NCBI RefSeq assembly: GCF_042100115.1
Contig: NC_091279.1
Location: forward strand, 1,302,001-1,366,000
Direction of reading: 5' to 3'
DNA: 64,000 bases
From: Alternaria dauci
Lineage: Eukaryota > Ascomycota > Dothideomycetes > Pleosporales > Pleosporaceae
The position numbers and the translations under genes were made by a program. Of this stretch, positions 35,401 through 47,108 are shown in pieces. Under the pieces are notes generated by a model that worked only from the letters and a program-made list of their open reading frames with translations, had not been told where the DNA came from and made no database searches. How positions within the stretch are numbered: position 1 is the first letter of the stretch; each line of letters begins with the position of its first letter.

Positions 35401-36884
35401 AGTCGGCGAGTGTCCAAATGCGCTCCAGATCTGGCTTGGGCAGTCCACTCTGTCCAAAGATTTCAAGAGCTTGCGCTCCGCTGATGTAACCTTTGCCCAT
35501 GCCATCCCAGGCTCGGAAAGTATCATCATATAACTTCTTCTCTCCTTTCGTAATGGCCCAGGGAATCGTGGCGTTACCGGTCAAACCGGCAGTCGTGTGG
35601 TTGCCACCCTCACGGCCAGTCTGAGGCATCATCCGTTGCGCCAAAGCTTCGATGTTCGGCAATCCAGTGGCTGGGGTATTGGCTAGACCCCACTGACCTG
35701 GCATCCCGGTTGGCTGCGCATTGAGGGGTGCAATGCCAGTCTGATTAGGCGCGAGGCTCGAGCCAAAGCCGGTAGGCATTGGAGGCATTGGAGGACGTGG
35801 TCCATTGTAACCACCAGGGGCCTGCCCAAACCCAGTGGGCTGCGGCTGTATGCCAGTCGGCTGCTGTCCAAAGCCTGTAGGTTGTGGCTGCATGCCCATT
35901 GGCTGTTGTCCATATCCAGTCGGCTGCGTGACCAAAGTATTCAACAGTTGGCTGTTTGACGGCTGGGGCTGGGGCTGCTGAATTGTGGGAGGCTCATTGA
36001 ACTTTGGGGCATTGCTCGCCGGCGTTGCGCGGCTTGACGAATCGTCGCCGACTCCAAACGATATGATATCCACCATGCTGGAGACCTCGTTCTTGACTCG
36101 TTCGGGGAGGGAGTTGGGCAGGTCCTTGCCGGTCAACTTGAGATTGCACAGGTACATGGCGAGCGCAAATTCGGGAAACAGGAGCTGACCAGACTTGGTC
36201 GTATCCGACAAGGTCCTGTGTCTATTAGCACTGGGTCATGCGTGCGACCTGTTGAACATACCAGATGTGAGAGAGCGCATCGCCAGACAGCTTGGAGCGC
36301 ATCAAGAGGTCGCGCGCCTGGTCTCCGGACAAAGCCTGGGCATCCCCAACGGCCGACTTGAACAGCTGCTCGAACTTGGCCTGGTCTTGCGCCGTGATGA
36401 AGGACAGCCGTATGTTGGGGATCTTGGTCGTCTTGGCAGGAACGGGTGGTGGCACTGAAGACGCAGAGCTGCCGCGGAAGGAGTCAGCCATCTGCGCCGA
36501 TGTCATGCCCGTGGGCTGCGGCCGTTGGGGTTGAGCAGGCGCTTGTTGCTGCTGCTGCTGCTGTTGCGGCGGCGCGCCAGTCTGGAAGGGCATCTGCTGG
36601 GGAGGCTGCTGCTGCTGGAACTGCTGGTTCTGCTGCCCGGGGAAGCCAGTGTACTGCGGTTGCATGCCTGCTGGCTGCTGTCCGAAGCCCTGCGGCTGGC
36701 CCGGAAAGCCAGTAAACTGTGGCTGCATTGGAGCCCCCCCAAATCCCGTTGGCTGCGGGGCCAATCCGCCCTGGAAGCCTCCAGGCTGCTGGAAGGGCTG
36801 CTGTTGCTGCTGCTGCCCATACTGAGGCTGCCCCGGTCGGGCGCTGTTCCCACCCCCTAAGTACGAGTTGGACCCAGAGAACAT
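32492..36884 (-). CDS. PAN1: Actin cytoskeleton-regulatory complex protein PAN1
   Basis: Endocytic scaffold (Eps15/intersectin type) that links clathrin-coat adaptors to Arp2/3 actin assembly at cortical patches. Exons 36884-36262, 36215-34224, 34175-33615 and 33566-32492, giving 1416 aa, the usual size. Order: Gln/Pro-rich N-terminus with QPTGF/QFTGF repeats; EH1 (about 165-245); a second repeat block (about 300-385); EH2 (about 430-520, with [34 protein letters not shown] helices); coiled coil around 610-700; a long Glu/Arg/Lys-rich helix; polyproline; and a C-terminal WH2-like motif ([17 protein letters not shown]). Intron 1 interrupts EH1 at the invariant HIW. The last intron (33614-33567, 48 nt) is a multiple of three without stops. 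The neighbouring gene starts 262 nt away in the opposite direction. Confidence 0.95.
35690..35950 (-). repeat. PxxTGF-type short peptide repeats in PAN1
   Basis: Degenerate repeats encoding QPTGFG/QPTGYG/QPTGIQ units between EH1 and EH2. A similar block lies near 36610-36790. Repeats of this kind carry the PxxTG/NPF-like sites phosphorylated by Ark/Prk kinases in yeast Pan1; that role here is inferred. Confidence 0.7.
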
Positions 36885-37146
36885 GGCGGGCGAGCTGTCG
36901 CGGGTCGGCTAGAGCAGTGGAGATGGGCGCATGCGGTAGAACAAGGAAAAGGATGTAAGGAGCGCGTACGGGCGGGAATGGCGAAAGGTGTAATGAGGGA
37001 GGTTGAGAGTCTGTGCTGCTCGCGCAGCCCTCGAGGTCCCAGGGTAAGTTCGCGCTAAGGTGCTTCAGTCGTCATCTTCGACGACGCGCTTGCCCCGTCG
37101 GTAAGCACCAGGACCCGACATCCACCACTCTTACATCATCCTCGCC
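36885..37146. promoter_or_regulatory. Divergent promoter region, PAN1 / 79-aa gene
   Basis: 262 nt between two start codons facing away from each other. It must supply both promoters and leaders, the shortest such gap in the window. Confidence 0.55.
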
Positions 37147-37435
37147 ATGTCCAACCCGCAGAACGGAGCCGGTGCTGCATCGCATTCCGAGGCTGATCTT
37201 GCCCAAGTGAGTTTTGCGGCAGTCGCTGTACGTCGGGAATTGACAGCTCGGGTAGGCCTTCAAGGAACTCCAGCGAGGCGAACAGACCGCAGCCGCCCTG
37301 GAGAGCCACCTCGATTCCATTGAAAAAAAGATCGAGGCACTCCTGGCGCAGGCTGAGAAGGCCGAGCAAGAGCTGAAGGATGTCCCGGAAGATCCTGACA
37401 CGTCTTCCGGAACAGAGGAAAAGAGTTCCAAATAA
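37147..37435 (+). CDS. Small coiled-coil protein, 79 aa, unknown function
   Basis: Two exons, 37147-37206 and 37256-37435, give 79 aa; the intron (37207-37255, GTGAGT donor, GGTAG acceptor) is phase 0. The first exon encodes MSNPQNGAGAASHSEADLAQ. The second encodes a Glu/Ala/Leu-rich helix (AFKELQRGEQTAAALESHLD onward) with heptad-like spacing, then an acidic tail ending EEKSSK. The heptads and clean splice signals are the evidence for a real gene. I do not recognise the family. The size and single helix resemble small subunits of multiprotein complexes, which is only an inference. It is easily missed because neither exon is long. Confidence 0.7.
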
Positions 37436-37707
37436 CGTCTACAAAGCCATGCCTCTGTTCTACGATATGAAGCATGTACACCCCGGCCCGTTCTGTCCCA
37501 ACTCTGGGTCAGAGATGTATCGCAAGTACGCTGTAGAAAACACAAGAATAACGACCGAGTATCCTCGTGTTCATGAGCATGATGGATAGCACAAGCGGGG
37601 AAGGATACACGCATGATCAATGCGCTCTGAGCAGAACGGACATGTTGGAGTCTTAGCATTAAGGGGGCCTATCGTGCGACTGAACGTCCGTACTCTTGGG
37701 CGCCTGT

Positions 37708-38932
37708 TCACAAGCCACCGACAGTCGAGGGCTTTGCTTCGGAAGCCTTCGTCTCAAAGACTTTGTCCAAATGGAACACACCATTGCTATCCTTCTCAAC
37801 TACACCTACCTCGGTGATGATACCATCAATAAGTTCTGCAGGTGTGACGTCAAAAGCTGGGTTCCATACGCCGATGCCGTTCGCTGCAATGCTGATAGTC
37901 TCAACGACACCAAGATCTAGCGTGACTCCATCGTGTCTCGGTCCTTTGACCAGCGTCACTTCCTTCCCGGGACGTTCTTCGATGACAATGTCTGCCCCCG
38001 ATTTGGTCTTCAGGTCAATCGTAGTCCTTGGTGCTGCAACCAGGAACTTGACGCCGTGGTGCTTCGCAAGAATGGCTAATGAATAGGTCCCAATCTTGTT
38101 GGCAGTGTCGCCGTTTGCAGCCACTCGATCAGCGCCAACTACGATACCCGCGATATTCTCGCTTTCGCCCCGCAGTCGGAGTAGCGCTGCGGCCATGGAG
38201 TCTGTGGTGAGAGTTGCCGGTATCTTGTCGTGGACCAGCTCAAATGCTGTTAGCCTGGAGCCTTGGTTGTACGGTCGCGTTTCAGAGCAGAAGGCGTGCT
38301 TCAGTGACCCATCGGCATGCAAAGATCGGATCACTCCAAGCGCTGTACCATAGCCTGCCGTTGCAAGGGATCTGTACGGTCAGTAATTGAAAGCCACTTG
38401 TGCCGAATAGTACACACCCGGTGTTGCAGTGTGTCATCATGCTCACAGGCCCCTTCTTTCCTGCCTCTGTATTCTTCACTATCCACTCCGCGCCGTGCTT
38501 GCCAATGTTCTCATTGTCGCTCACATCGTCGACCAGCATCTTCTCGGCAGCGGCAACATAGGCTTCTCTCACAACTTCTCCACTAGCTCCCTCACTCGCA
38601 GCGGCTTCCTCGGTGATTTTTCGAAGCTTGCCAGCTGCGTCTGCAAGGTTGACGGCAGTTGGTCGGCTTGTTACCAGGTAGTCGAGCTTCTCTGTGATGA
38701 AAATTTTGACCTCTTCTGCTACCGAGGAGAGTTTCTTGTTGGTGAGCTCAACTGCGAGAGCGAGAGCAGCGACTATGGCGATAGCTGGCGCACCTCGCGT
38801 TCGCATCTCCTTGATTGCATGCCATGCATCAGTGCTGGAGTAGATGCCATCATATTCTTCAGCGTGGGGTAGTTTCAGCTGGTCAAGAATCTCGAGGTGG
38901 CCGCGTGAGTATTTGATTGCTTGGAGTACCAT
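37708..38932 (-). CDS. MRI1: Methylthioribose-1-phosphate isomerase
   Basis: Converts 5-methylthioribose-1-phosphate to 5-methylthioribulose-1-phosphate in the methionine salvage pathway. Exons 38932-38418 and 38371-37708, giving 392 aa, the usual size of this eIF2B-alpha-like family. The start [21 protein letters not shown] is characteristic. [12 protein letters not shown] is the substrate phosphate loop. The catalytic Cys is C169 in MTHCNTG, whose glycine codon is split by the intron, and the catalytic Asp is D253 in [11 protein letters not shown]. The signature separates it from true eIF2B subunits. It converges with the 79-aa gene over 272 nt. Confidence 0.95.
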
Positions 38933-39954
38933 TTTGAAAAGTGTGTAGTTTGGTGTGTTACTCCAGCGTGTCGCAAAAAATTAAATGCCAAGGTGGTGAG
39001 GGTTGGGTTTCAATCGCCTCACCCCGGCTGCAGACATTGACGCTACCGGTAGCACGTGGGAACGGTTGGACCTAAGCATGCGTGCAGCCCAAAGCACGTT
39101 ACACAGCGTTTTTTTGGAACGAAGCATTTCTCGACCCATAGCCTGGTATCAGTCATTCGCTTCTCCGCCAAAACTCGTAGGTTTTGACGCCTCGGGACGA
39201 CGGCACGCGATGACGAAATTGAGCCACGTGTGGCTCGTTGCCAAGGCCAGGTCCAGCCACCAAGCAACGCACCTGCCGATATAGGCGACGCCATCAACGG
39301 CCTCGGCGTTCTAGCCAGACGAACATGAACTGTTAGGTTTTCGTATCTGCTGTACTGTGGTACAGCGAGTAGTCTCAGCCGGGTGTGTATAAAAGGAAAT
39401 AGAAAGGACACTTCGGATGGAGGCCTTCACTGCCACCTGAACAGTGCAGCATCTCAGCCCTACAGGAGCCGCAAAAAAAAAGGGTCTTCTTACTGTCAGG
39501 AACCCGACAGTGAATTGGCCGCGGTAGCCCCATGACGACGCCAACACTCGGACCTCATGCCTATACGCCACGCGCACAATTGACTCTCCCGTCCCTTTGC
39601 TTCAGCTCATTCTGTACAATACAAGAAGATATTGCCCTCTCTAGTTACTCGCCCCATCAGGACTGTGTTGGCCAACCAAGACGTTTTCGGCTACCACGCC
39701 CGTTGCTAGTCACCCCGATAGGCGGAGAAAAAGACCCACATCCTCACTATTTATCTTCCCCAGCACCACAAGCACACGAGGTCATCCAGCCAGAGAGACA
39801 TACTGTGCACATGCGCATATCAGCCAATCGCCTTACCTGACCGCGCCTTGCTGGACCCTCGTAACTTGGGCCCGATAGCCATTGGAACGTCCAACGAGAG
39901 AGATCGCCACGGCTCGAACAGCCCCGCGCAGCTTCGCGCCAGACTTATATAACG
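38933..39954. other. Divergent intergenic region, MRI1 / PAQR
   Basis: 1022 nt containing both promoters. It includes a run of A near 39473-39482. I see no gene; open frames are short and featureless. Confidence 0.5.
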
Positions 39955-41530
39955 ATGCCCCGCATGCCGCGCTCAAACTCGAGTGTTGGGGTCAGCACTG
40001 CAGTCATGGCTTCACAGGAAGAGCCTATACAGCCTACACACCGAGGTTACGGCACAATCGCTTCCCAGCGACCTGCGCAACGCCAAAGACGGCACTCATG
40101 GCACACACGACCCTGCATGCAGGAGGCGGAGAACTTCCAGTTGCTGGTAAGTCATTCGGTGCGTATGCGCTTACCACGTACTAACATGCACGCAGCTTCG
40201 AAACTTCTTGGTCGAACTTAATTGCCGCATGGACTTTCTCGAAGACTATGGCCACGTCAAGTACGATGCCGGTGTCGAATACGCATACAACACACTGCTT
40301 GCCGTTCGCGAATCCTGTTCCAAGATATCCGACGGCGCAATCGAGGCCGGACGCCGACAGGCTTCCGTGTTTGTCGAGACCTTGGAGGAACGATACAAAG
40401 ATGCGATGGAACGGAAAGAAACCCTTGGGGAGAAGGTCCTGGAAGGAATAGTGCTTATGGACAACTATCTTACCGAGTTTGAGACGCGCGCATACGCGAT
40501 AAGAGACGGATCGATCGGCTCCTATGCGCAGGAATTCTACGAGGAAGGTTGGAGGAAGATGGACGAGGGAATCGAGATCGCAAAGGGCGTTGTGGATGGC
40601 GGTCTGGACAAGGCACGACGCGCGCGTGAGACGATTGAACTCCGGGTTGAGCATGCCGTACAACGGGCGCTAGAGCGAGCCAAAGCACATGGCCTGATAC
40701 ACTACGAGGACCTACCAGAGCCATGGCGAGTCAACCCACATATCCTCAAGGGCTACCGTTTCCAAGAAGGAAAGTGGGCTTGCGTTCGATCCATTTTCGG
40801 CCTCCACAACGAACTAATCAATATCTGGACACATCTCCTCGGATTCATCATGGTCCTTGCCATCGCCTTCTACTTCTACCCTTCGAGTGCCAACTTCAGC
40901 ATGTCGACCAAGGCCGACATCTTCATAGCAGCCGTTTTCTTCTTCGCGGCATGCAAGTGCCTGGCTTGTTCGACCATCTGGCACACGATGAACAGCATAT
41001 CACATCAAACCTTGCTTGAACGCTTCGCCTGTGTAGACTACACTGGCATCTCTCTACTCGTCGCCGCATCTATCATGACGACGGAATACGCCGCATTCTA
41101 CTGCGAACCCGTCTCCCGTTGGTCATACATGTGCATAACAGCACTGCTCGGTATTGGCGGTGTTATTCTACCCTGGCATCCGACCTTCAACCGAGCGGAC
41201 ATGGCCTGGCTCCGCGTTCTCTTCTACTGCTCCCTTGCCCTGACTGGCTTCCTGCCCTTTGGCCAGCTCGCGTATACCCGTGGCGTCGCATGGGCACAGT
41301 ACTTCTATGCGCCTGTTACTAAGAGTTTGCTCGTGTACGTTACCGGTGCATTGTTGTATGCGAGCAAGACGCCCGAGCGCTTCTTTCCCGGCTTCTTCGA
41401 CTACGTGGGCTGCTCCCACAACATCTGGCATGTTGCTGTGCTGGGAGGTATCATCTTCCACTACATGGCCATGCAGACTATGTTTACGCAGGCTCTTACC
41501 CGGGCTCAGACAAGCTGCTCCGTGTACTGA
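39955..41530 (+). CDS. PAQR-family seven-helix protein, IZH3-like
   Basis: Exons 39955-40146 and 40196-41530, giving 508 aa. The N-terminal half is cytosolic and helical, with charged coiled-coil stretches between residues 80 and 230. The C-terminal half is the hemolysin III/PAQR membrane domain: LHNELINIWTHLLGF, CSTIWHTMNSIS and a C-terminal GCSHNIWHVAVLGGIIFHY hold the conserved Ser/Asp/His residues thought to bind zinc. Yeast Izh3 likewise carries a long N-terminal extension, unlike Izh1, Izh2 and Izh4. Yeast IZH proteins affect zinc and sterol homeostasis; the ligand here is unknown. A nearby second ATG (39964) would remove three residues. Confidence 0.9.
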
Positions 41531-42009
41531 GAGGACTGTTCTCTTCTATACCCTTATCCTGTACCGTTCTTCCTCTTCATAACCTTCGTTTTCCTTCGTT
41601 TGCAGCGTTCGGCATAGTTGAGCGAGTAGAGTGCTTTTGCATTGGGCAGGCGTCCGATTCATACGTGTCTTGAACAGCTGGATAGAAAAAGTAGTGCTCG
41701 GCCGATGGCAGCTGTGCTGAATGCTGTGTTTGACACCCATATAGAATGTCCATGTCTATTAGATCCTGCACTTCTAAAATTTCTACAACATTCATACCAA
41801 GCTGTAGCTTGTCCTATATGCAAACAAGTCTCAGCGTCAAAAGGATCGCGGTTGCTTGTTAAACCACATGTGTGCTGATGATTCATTCCTGCTCTCGATG
41901 GTCGTAGAAATACTTGTCGAGATAGCGTCAACTGCTTGATATGACCTGAACGCCTTTCGCTATGCATATAACCCATTATGGCCCTACTCGCATTATCCTT
42001 GTCCTCAGC
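41531..42009. other. Convergent intergenic region
   Basis: 479 nt between the PAQR gene (+) and FCF1 (-). AT-richer than its surroundings; consistent with 3' untranslated sequence. No gene seen. Confidence 0.5.
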
Positions 42010-42758
42010 TTAGTGACTATCAGGCACGTCTGGCAACCTCTCGATAACGTATTTGCCCTTTGCCACGCTAACAATGGGCACACCAGGAATCTTCCGTATG
42101 CGCCTCTTGAGATCCCTATCGTTTGTCGCAACCAGGTAGATTCTGTGTTTCTGGACCCTGTCGACGATACAGTCATCGGCATACGTGCCCTTGTGATCGC
42201 ACTTGAGGCGCTGCCATCTCTCGTCGCGGGCGATTCTGAGCGCAATACGGTATTTGGGGCCGAGTTTCTCGAGCTCGGCCATGACGCAGGTTGTGATGAT
42301 GGGAGTGGCCTTGGCGTAGAGGAGGTCCATGAGGGCCTTGTCGAGTTCGAGCTTGGCGTGCACGGTGTGGGAGAGGAAGTTGGTGTCCACGAGGACAGAG
42401 TAGGGTGGGCCGAGGGCGGTGTTGGCTTGGAAGAAGAGGGCTGAGGAGACTTGTGGGCTGTCAAATGTTAGCCGTGCATGCTCTTTGCGTGAAAAAACAT
42501 GTGAGATGCATACATTTCTCGCTTTGCCTTGTTTTCCTCCTCTTTTTTCTTTGCTTCTATCTCGCCGGCCATTTGATTCTTCTTACTGCAGTGGAGTTAG
42601 CGCGCACGTCGCAAAGAGCAGTGGGACGCGTGATTGCATACAGTCGAGCATCTCGTTGACCTGGTGATGTTAACAGAGGCTCATTCAGACACGACGCCAG
42701 ACATACCAACGATCCTTTTCGTTTGCGCAAACTTGCGCGTTCTCTTCGCGACACCCAT
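42010..42758 (-). CDS. FCF1: rRNA-processing PIN-domain endonuclease FCF1 (Utp24)
   Basis: Nucleolar component of the small-subunit processome that cleaves pre-rRNA at sites A1 and A2. Four exons: 42758-42707, 42660-42642 (only 19 nt), 42585-42514 and 42457-42010, giving 196 aa, about the usual size. The microexon supplies QRDAR and is required to join KRIVG to LKKNQMAGEIE, matching the conserved N-terminus. PIN-domain acidic residues: D72 (VLVDTNFLS), E109 (VMAELEKLG), D142/D143 (TYADDCI) and D161 (ATNDRDL). The tail IPGVPIVSVAKGKYVIERLPD is nearly invariant in the family. Starts divergently from the CSI2-like gene. Confidence 0.95.
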
Positions 42759-43606
42759 GATTGCAGGTGGTGCTAGAACGCTCGTCGGCGAGCTTCAATC
42801 GGCTGTGAAAACTCCTCGTCTTTCGCTACTTGCCCGATGACGTAGCGATGGGGTATCAAAGTAATGGCTCGCACAGTCGTCAGGGGCGCAGTCGTATGGT
42901 GCTGCTGGTTGTTCGCAAACCACTTTTTTGCTATCGATAAGGCGGCAGCTTTTTGATGCCAAGAGGATGCGGCCGTCGGAGCCTCGAGGCGCCGATTGGT
43001 GGGCTGTGACTGGGCAAAGAGGACGACGCTAAGCCCTAAATTCTCGGGTCACGCAGGTCCCAGAATAGCAGCGACGTTCCTGGGTTGGGGATCTGTCACG
43101 GCCAGCCCTGCATACCCATGTTTTTCCTGCATGCTGAGCCAGACAACCAGCGCAGACGTCAACCACTATTTGCTCCCAGGGCTGGCTCGCAGACTATTTG
43201 ATGATCGCGCAAAGTACCCTGATGCCAATTATTGTCTCTTTCGATAGATTCCCATCGCTAGCCTATATCGAACACGGCCAGACATCACGCGAACTGGGCG
43301 CTCAGACTGCGCATATTGCCAGCGGGTCCACGACTCCGCCCCTTGTTACCCTGACCCCGTCCTGCACTCCACCACCAGCCTTTCCCTTCGTTCCCCGTCA
43401 CTCGTTTCGGCGCTTCTCTGTCCTATCGATATCACCTGCGATTGCGTCTTCTTCTGCTTGCTTTTCCCTTCACCAATCGACTCTTGGAACCCGCCTGCTG
43501 GACTGCGAGCCCTGACCACACCATCTCCTGAACCCACTCGGCCCCTTCCGCACACTGCCCATCGGCGACCCCATCTCCGCACACACCTATACACAGCAAC
43601 CCCAAG
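42759..43606. other. Divergent intergenic region, FCF1 / CSI2-like
   Basis: 848 nt holding both promoters. The last ~250 nt before 43607 are CT/CA-rich, as expected for a fungal leader. No gene seen. Confidence 0.5.
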
Positions 43607-44767
43607 ATGCGACCCTCTGTGGGCCTCGTGAGCCTGCTGCTCGTCGTTGCTCCTACCGTACTCGCTCAGATCGAGAACGCACCCGATCTATCCACTGTCA
43701 CCCAACCGGGAGGCGACGCAGCGACAAATACACCCGACACCTCCGCCGCCGAGACATCACAAGCAGCGACCTCAGAAGCTGCGCCCACATCACAAGCCGC
43801 CACCTCCGAGACCACCGAGGCTGCAACGACAGGAGATGCGCCCTCTAGCACGGCTACCCAGACCGGGTCTACAAGTGTCTTCAACCTCGTGGGTGCACCA
43901 ACACTGGCCGGTATCGGTATTCCAGATGTCAAAGTCCCAGACACAGCCGGTGCTGCCTTTATGCAAAAATCCGACCTCCCAGACGGAACCGTCTTCATCT
44001 GCGTCGGTGCTATCCTTGCGTTCTTTGGTGCGGCGGTGCTAGCGTGGCGCGGTCTCGTTGCGTGGTCGCTGCATCGCTCTGTCAAGCGGGCGGCCATGGC
44101 TCAGAACCTGGCTGATATCAAGGCCATGTCAGCAGTGCCGGGCAAGAAGCGGGGGATGTACAATGTGGTTGGAGCGAGTTCGACCATGTCTCTGGATCAC
44201 CTAAATGCTGCCCCCATTGGCAAGTCGTCAAAAGCTTTCGCTGGTGCGCCCGCGGCACAGAAATCGGCATCGACTTTGTTCTTCTCTCCGACTGCAGGTC
44301 GCGCCGCCGGTGTGCGTGATTCTGTAGCGGCCCGGTCGTCTACGTATCTTCCTGCGGGATACTACGCATCTGGCAACGCAGCCCCTGCTGCTGGCTCACC
44401 ACAGATGCACATTGGCGGCCAGAACCCCAACAATCTTTCAGCGCTCTCCCTCTCATCCCCAGGAAACCGATTCAGCGCAAGGTCCGGTATGTCACCACCG
44501 GAATCGCCATCACTGCCACCATCCCGTGGAGGATATGCTCGCGCGCCACCATCACGAGACGGACTATCTGTATACAACCGCAACAGCGTCGCAACAGTCG
44601 GTCAACCCGGTAACACGAGAAGCATCTATGGCCAGGACGGTCACGCCGTAAGCCAGTTGTCGCTGAATGTACCTGGCGGCACAAATGTCCCTGGCGGCCG
44701 CACTCCCAGTGGTTATCTAGAAGATCTCTTCGAAAACCACGGCACTGGATCCCGAGAACGATTCTAG
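43607..44767 (+). CDS. Single-pass membrane protein, CSI2-like
   Basis: A single exon of 386 aa. A signal peptide (1-20, cut near VLAQ) is followed by a Thr/Ser/Ala-rich ectodomain (about 21-100), likely heavily O-mannosylated. One membrane helix (about 127-149, DGTVFICVGAILAFFGAAVLAW) and a basic stop-transfer (SLHRSVKRAA) follow, then a long Ser/Gly/Pro-rich cytosolic tail. The LPDGTVFI-VGA juxtamembrane motif recalls yeast CSI2, linked to chitin synthesis; this assignment is from memory and moderate. A cell-surface or bud-neck/septum role is inferred. Confidence 0.75.
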   Translation: MRPSVGLVSLLLVVAPTVLAQIENAPDLSTVTQPGGDAATNTPDTSAAETSQAATSEAAPTSQAATSETTEAATTGDAPSSTATQTGSTSVFNLVGAPTLAGIGIPDVKVPDTAGAAFMQKSDLPDGTVFICVGAILAFFGAAVLAWRGLVAWSLHRSVKRAAMAQNLADIKAMSAVPGKKRGMYNVVGASSTMSLDHLNAAPIGKSSKAFAGAPAAQKSASTLFFSPTAGRAAGVRDSVAARSSTYLPAGYYASGNAAPAAGSPQMHIGGQNPNNLSALSLSSPGNRFSARSGMSPPESPSLPPSRGGYARAPPSRDGLSVYNRNSVATVGQPGNTRSIYGQDGHAVSQLSLNVPGGTNVPGGRTPSGYLEDLFENHGTGSRERF

Positions 44768-45739
44768 TTGGATCTCGAACAGCAGCCTGCCAAGCAGCGT
44801 ACTGTGAGCGCGGGAAGTAGCGTGCTCCAGAAGAATCCGTTTGGCGTATACCGATGGGCGTATGCGTCGGAGGTGGAGCGCGCCAGAGCTGTGTCTGCAA
44901 GCACTTTGTCCATAATAAAAGATGATTACCGTGTGTGAGCAGGCGACACAAGAGGATGTGAAAAAGAGAAAGAGGTTCTTGTTGACTTTTTGCTTGTATG
45001 CATGCGTGCGGGTCTCCTTGCTTTCGGGCTCACTGCTTGGCTTGTGATACCATTTTATGCGGCTTGCTTTTTCGTCACTTTCTCCGATTGTGGTACCGGC
45101 TTCGGGTTTGGGGAGGGGGGACTGTCCGAGTCTGCCATCCCCAACCACCTTTATTACTATTGCTGTCACGTTTGTCTTACGACCGTAGGGGAAGTATCCA
45201 TGGATGCTTGTTAATCACATTGGCGTTAAATCGGCGCTTGAAAAGAGGGGGGAGGGGGTTTCTGTCCTTTGTACATTTAGCATGTGCGCGCACCGCCAGA
45301 TCGTTTGAGCTCGAGGTACTACTTGTAGACTTACATACCAGACCCCATAATGAACCGTCATCAACGAGCAATGTGACCGAGTTGTTGTTTGTTTGAACAT
45401 GGTGAAGGTGGCGGTGGTAGGAAACTTGGAAGCGGCGTGTACTACAGTCGGTGCTGGTAGCGCTGGAGCTATGTACTCCGCACACTAATACTTGTTTGAT
45501 TAGCATTTAGACCCACGGTCAGTTTGCAGGTGTACTTGTGACGACTAGACGGGATTTCGGCGACACGAGGCGTTTGGGACGAGTGCTGAAAGCTCTTCGC
45601 AATGCGTGGCTCATATTGTAGTCTATCTCTGTATCTTACACGCACATGCATAGTCCAGTACCCTTTTTGTCTACCAACAACCAAACATGATGCCAAACTT
45701 TTGCAACACTACAGCATATGCCATGTCGTACGCAAGGGC
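44768..45739. other. Convergent intergenic region
   Basis: 972 nt between the stops of the CSI2-like gene (+) and ERJ5 (-), unusually long for a convergent gap here. Open frames of up to ~150 codons occur on both strands in the same place and have no features. A long 3' untranslated region or a non-coding RNA is possible. Confidence 0.5.
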
Positions 45740-47108
45740 CTACCTTGCCTTCTTGGCCATGGCCTTGCGTTTCCTCGCCTCGCCGTTGAGGTTGGGCGCG
45801 GTAGCATTCTGGATAGCGGCCTCCTCTTCAGTCAGATTGGAGGTATCAAGCAATGGAGCGTCAATCATCTCTTTCCTTCCAAGGACACGTCCAACTGATT
45901 GGTTGTAGGCAAACTTGGGCAGCTTGAACAGGAGGGTATCGTAGATGGTAGGCTTAGGCTCCTCATCAGGCTAGATGCTGTTAGCTTTGTCGAGTGTTTT
46001 TTTTTGAAGAGTGGAGTGTATGCGTACGTCGACCAAGTATTCACCCTTCATACCGTCCTCATTCTCGATTTCCAAGAAGACGTTGCCAACGGAATCGACG
46101 ACCAAGACTTTGCCGTTCTCAGCGACGATGCGCTTCTTGGCACCCTGGGGGCCAGAGATGACCTCTGCCTCGACGGGGGTGCTGATGCCATCGGCACGGG
46201 CCTTTTTCACAGCTTGCGCCTTCTTGGGCTTGCGAGCATCCTTCTCCATAGCGCGTCTCTCCCGACGGTTGCGTGGGGCCAGCTCCTCTGGTGTATCCTC
46301 GGCAGAATCCTTTTCGAACTGTTCGGCGTTGACAGGTGCGGCGGTATCATCGACTCCAGGGATGCCCTGAAGACCACTCTCATCACCCCAAGCAGTCTTG
46401 CGTGCCTGGCGAATGTACCTCTCGGCGAACTCCCTGCGACGCTTCCAGGACATCAACAGGGCGAAGTAGTGGAAGCCTCCACCGAAGACGGCGAGTAGAC
46501 CGACGATGACTGAGCCAAGGCCAGGACGGAAGCGCTCATAGTAGTAGCCAGAGCCCCTCCATGCTGGGAAGCCGTTCCTCAGGAAGTGATCGTAGCGCTC
46601 GCGCTCGGCGCCCTTGAGCATCTTCCCAACGACCGAAAGGCGCTGGTAGGCGGCGGTGACCTTCTTCAAGTGTGCCTCGATTTCCTTGTTGGATGGCTTC
46701 TTCTTGTGTGTCTTGGCATAGTTTGAAACGAAGACCTTGCGGGCCTTGTCCGGGTGCAGTTCGCGCGACTTCTTGCGGAGGGCTTGGGTCAATTGGTCCT
46801 GGGACGCGCTGGGCTTGACACCGAGGAGATCGTAGAAAGTGACATTGGCGCCGTCTGCTTTGACAACTTCGTCGCGGATGCGGAATATCTCGTGGTCTGT
46901 ACAAGACTGTCAGCAAGCAGCTCGTAACTGCAGCTGGAGCTGGAGTTGGGAAATGTATATTGGGAAGGCGCATATGTGGCCGCAAGCATGCATGCACGCA
47001 CTTGAAGACGAGACACAACAGGAGAAGTTACGCACCCTCTTTGGTCCAGGCAGCGGCGAATGCTGCAAAGAGACACAAGACCAATGCGAGCAACGCGTGA
47101 GATCTCAT
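45740..47108 (-). CDS. ERJ5: ER membrane J-protein ERJ5
   Basis: DnaJ co-chaperone of the ER membrane that supports lumenal Hsp70 (Kar2). Exons 47108-47036, 46896-46028 and 45970-45740, giving 390 aa. A signal peptide (about 1-20, ALLALVLCLFAAFAAA) is followed by the J domain (about 44-125), whose HPD motif is at residues 72-74 (RELHPDKARK). A membrane helix lies at about 152-175, then a charged region and a conserved C-terminus (PTIYDTLLFKLPKFAYNQSVG) ending in a basic tail. The domain order, including the insertion within the J domain after HPD, fits ERJ5 and not SEC63, which has three membrane helices. Divergent from the PRA1 gene. Confidence 0.92.

Noticed and set aside
44990..45506. Overlapping frames of 70-130 codons on both strands
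   Set aside because: Mutually overlapping, in a convergent 3' region, without features; a non-coding transcript is possible but unsupported.
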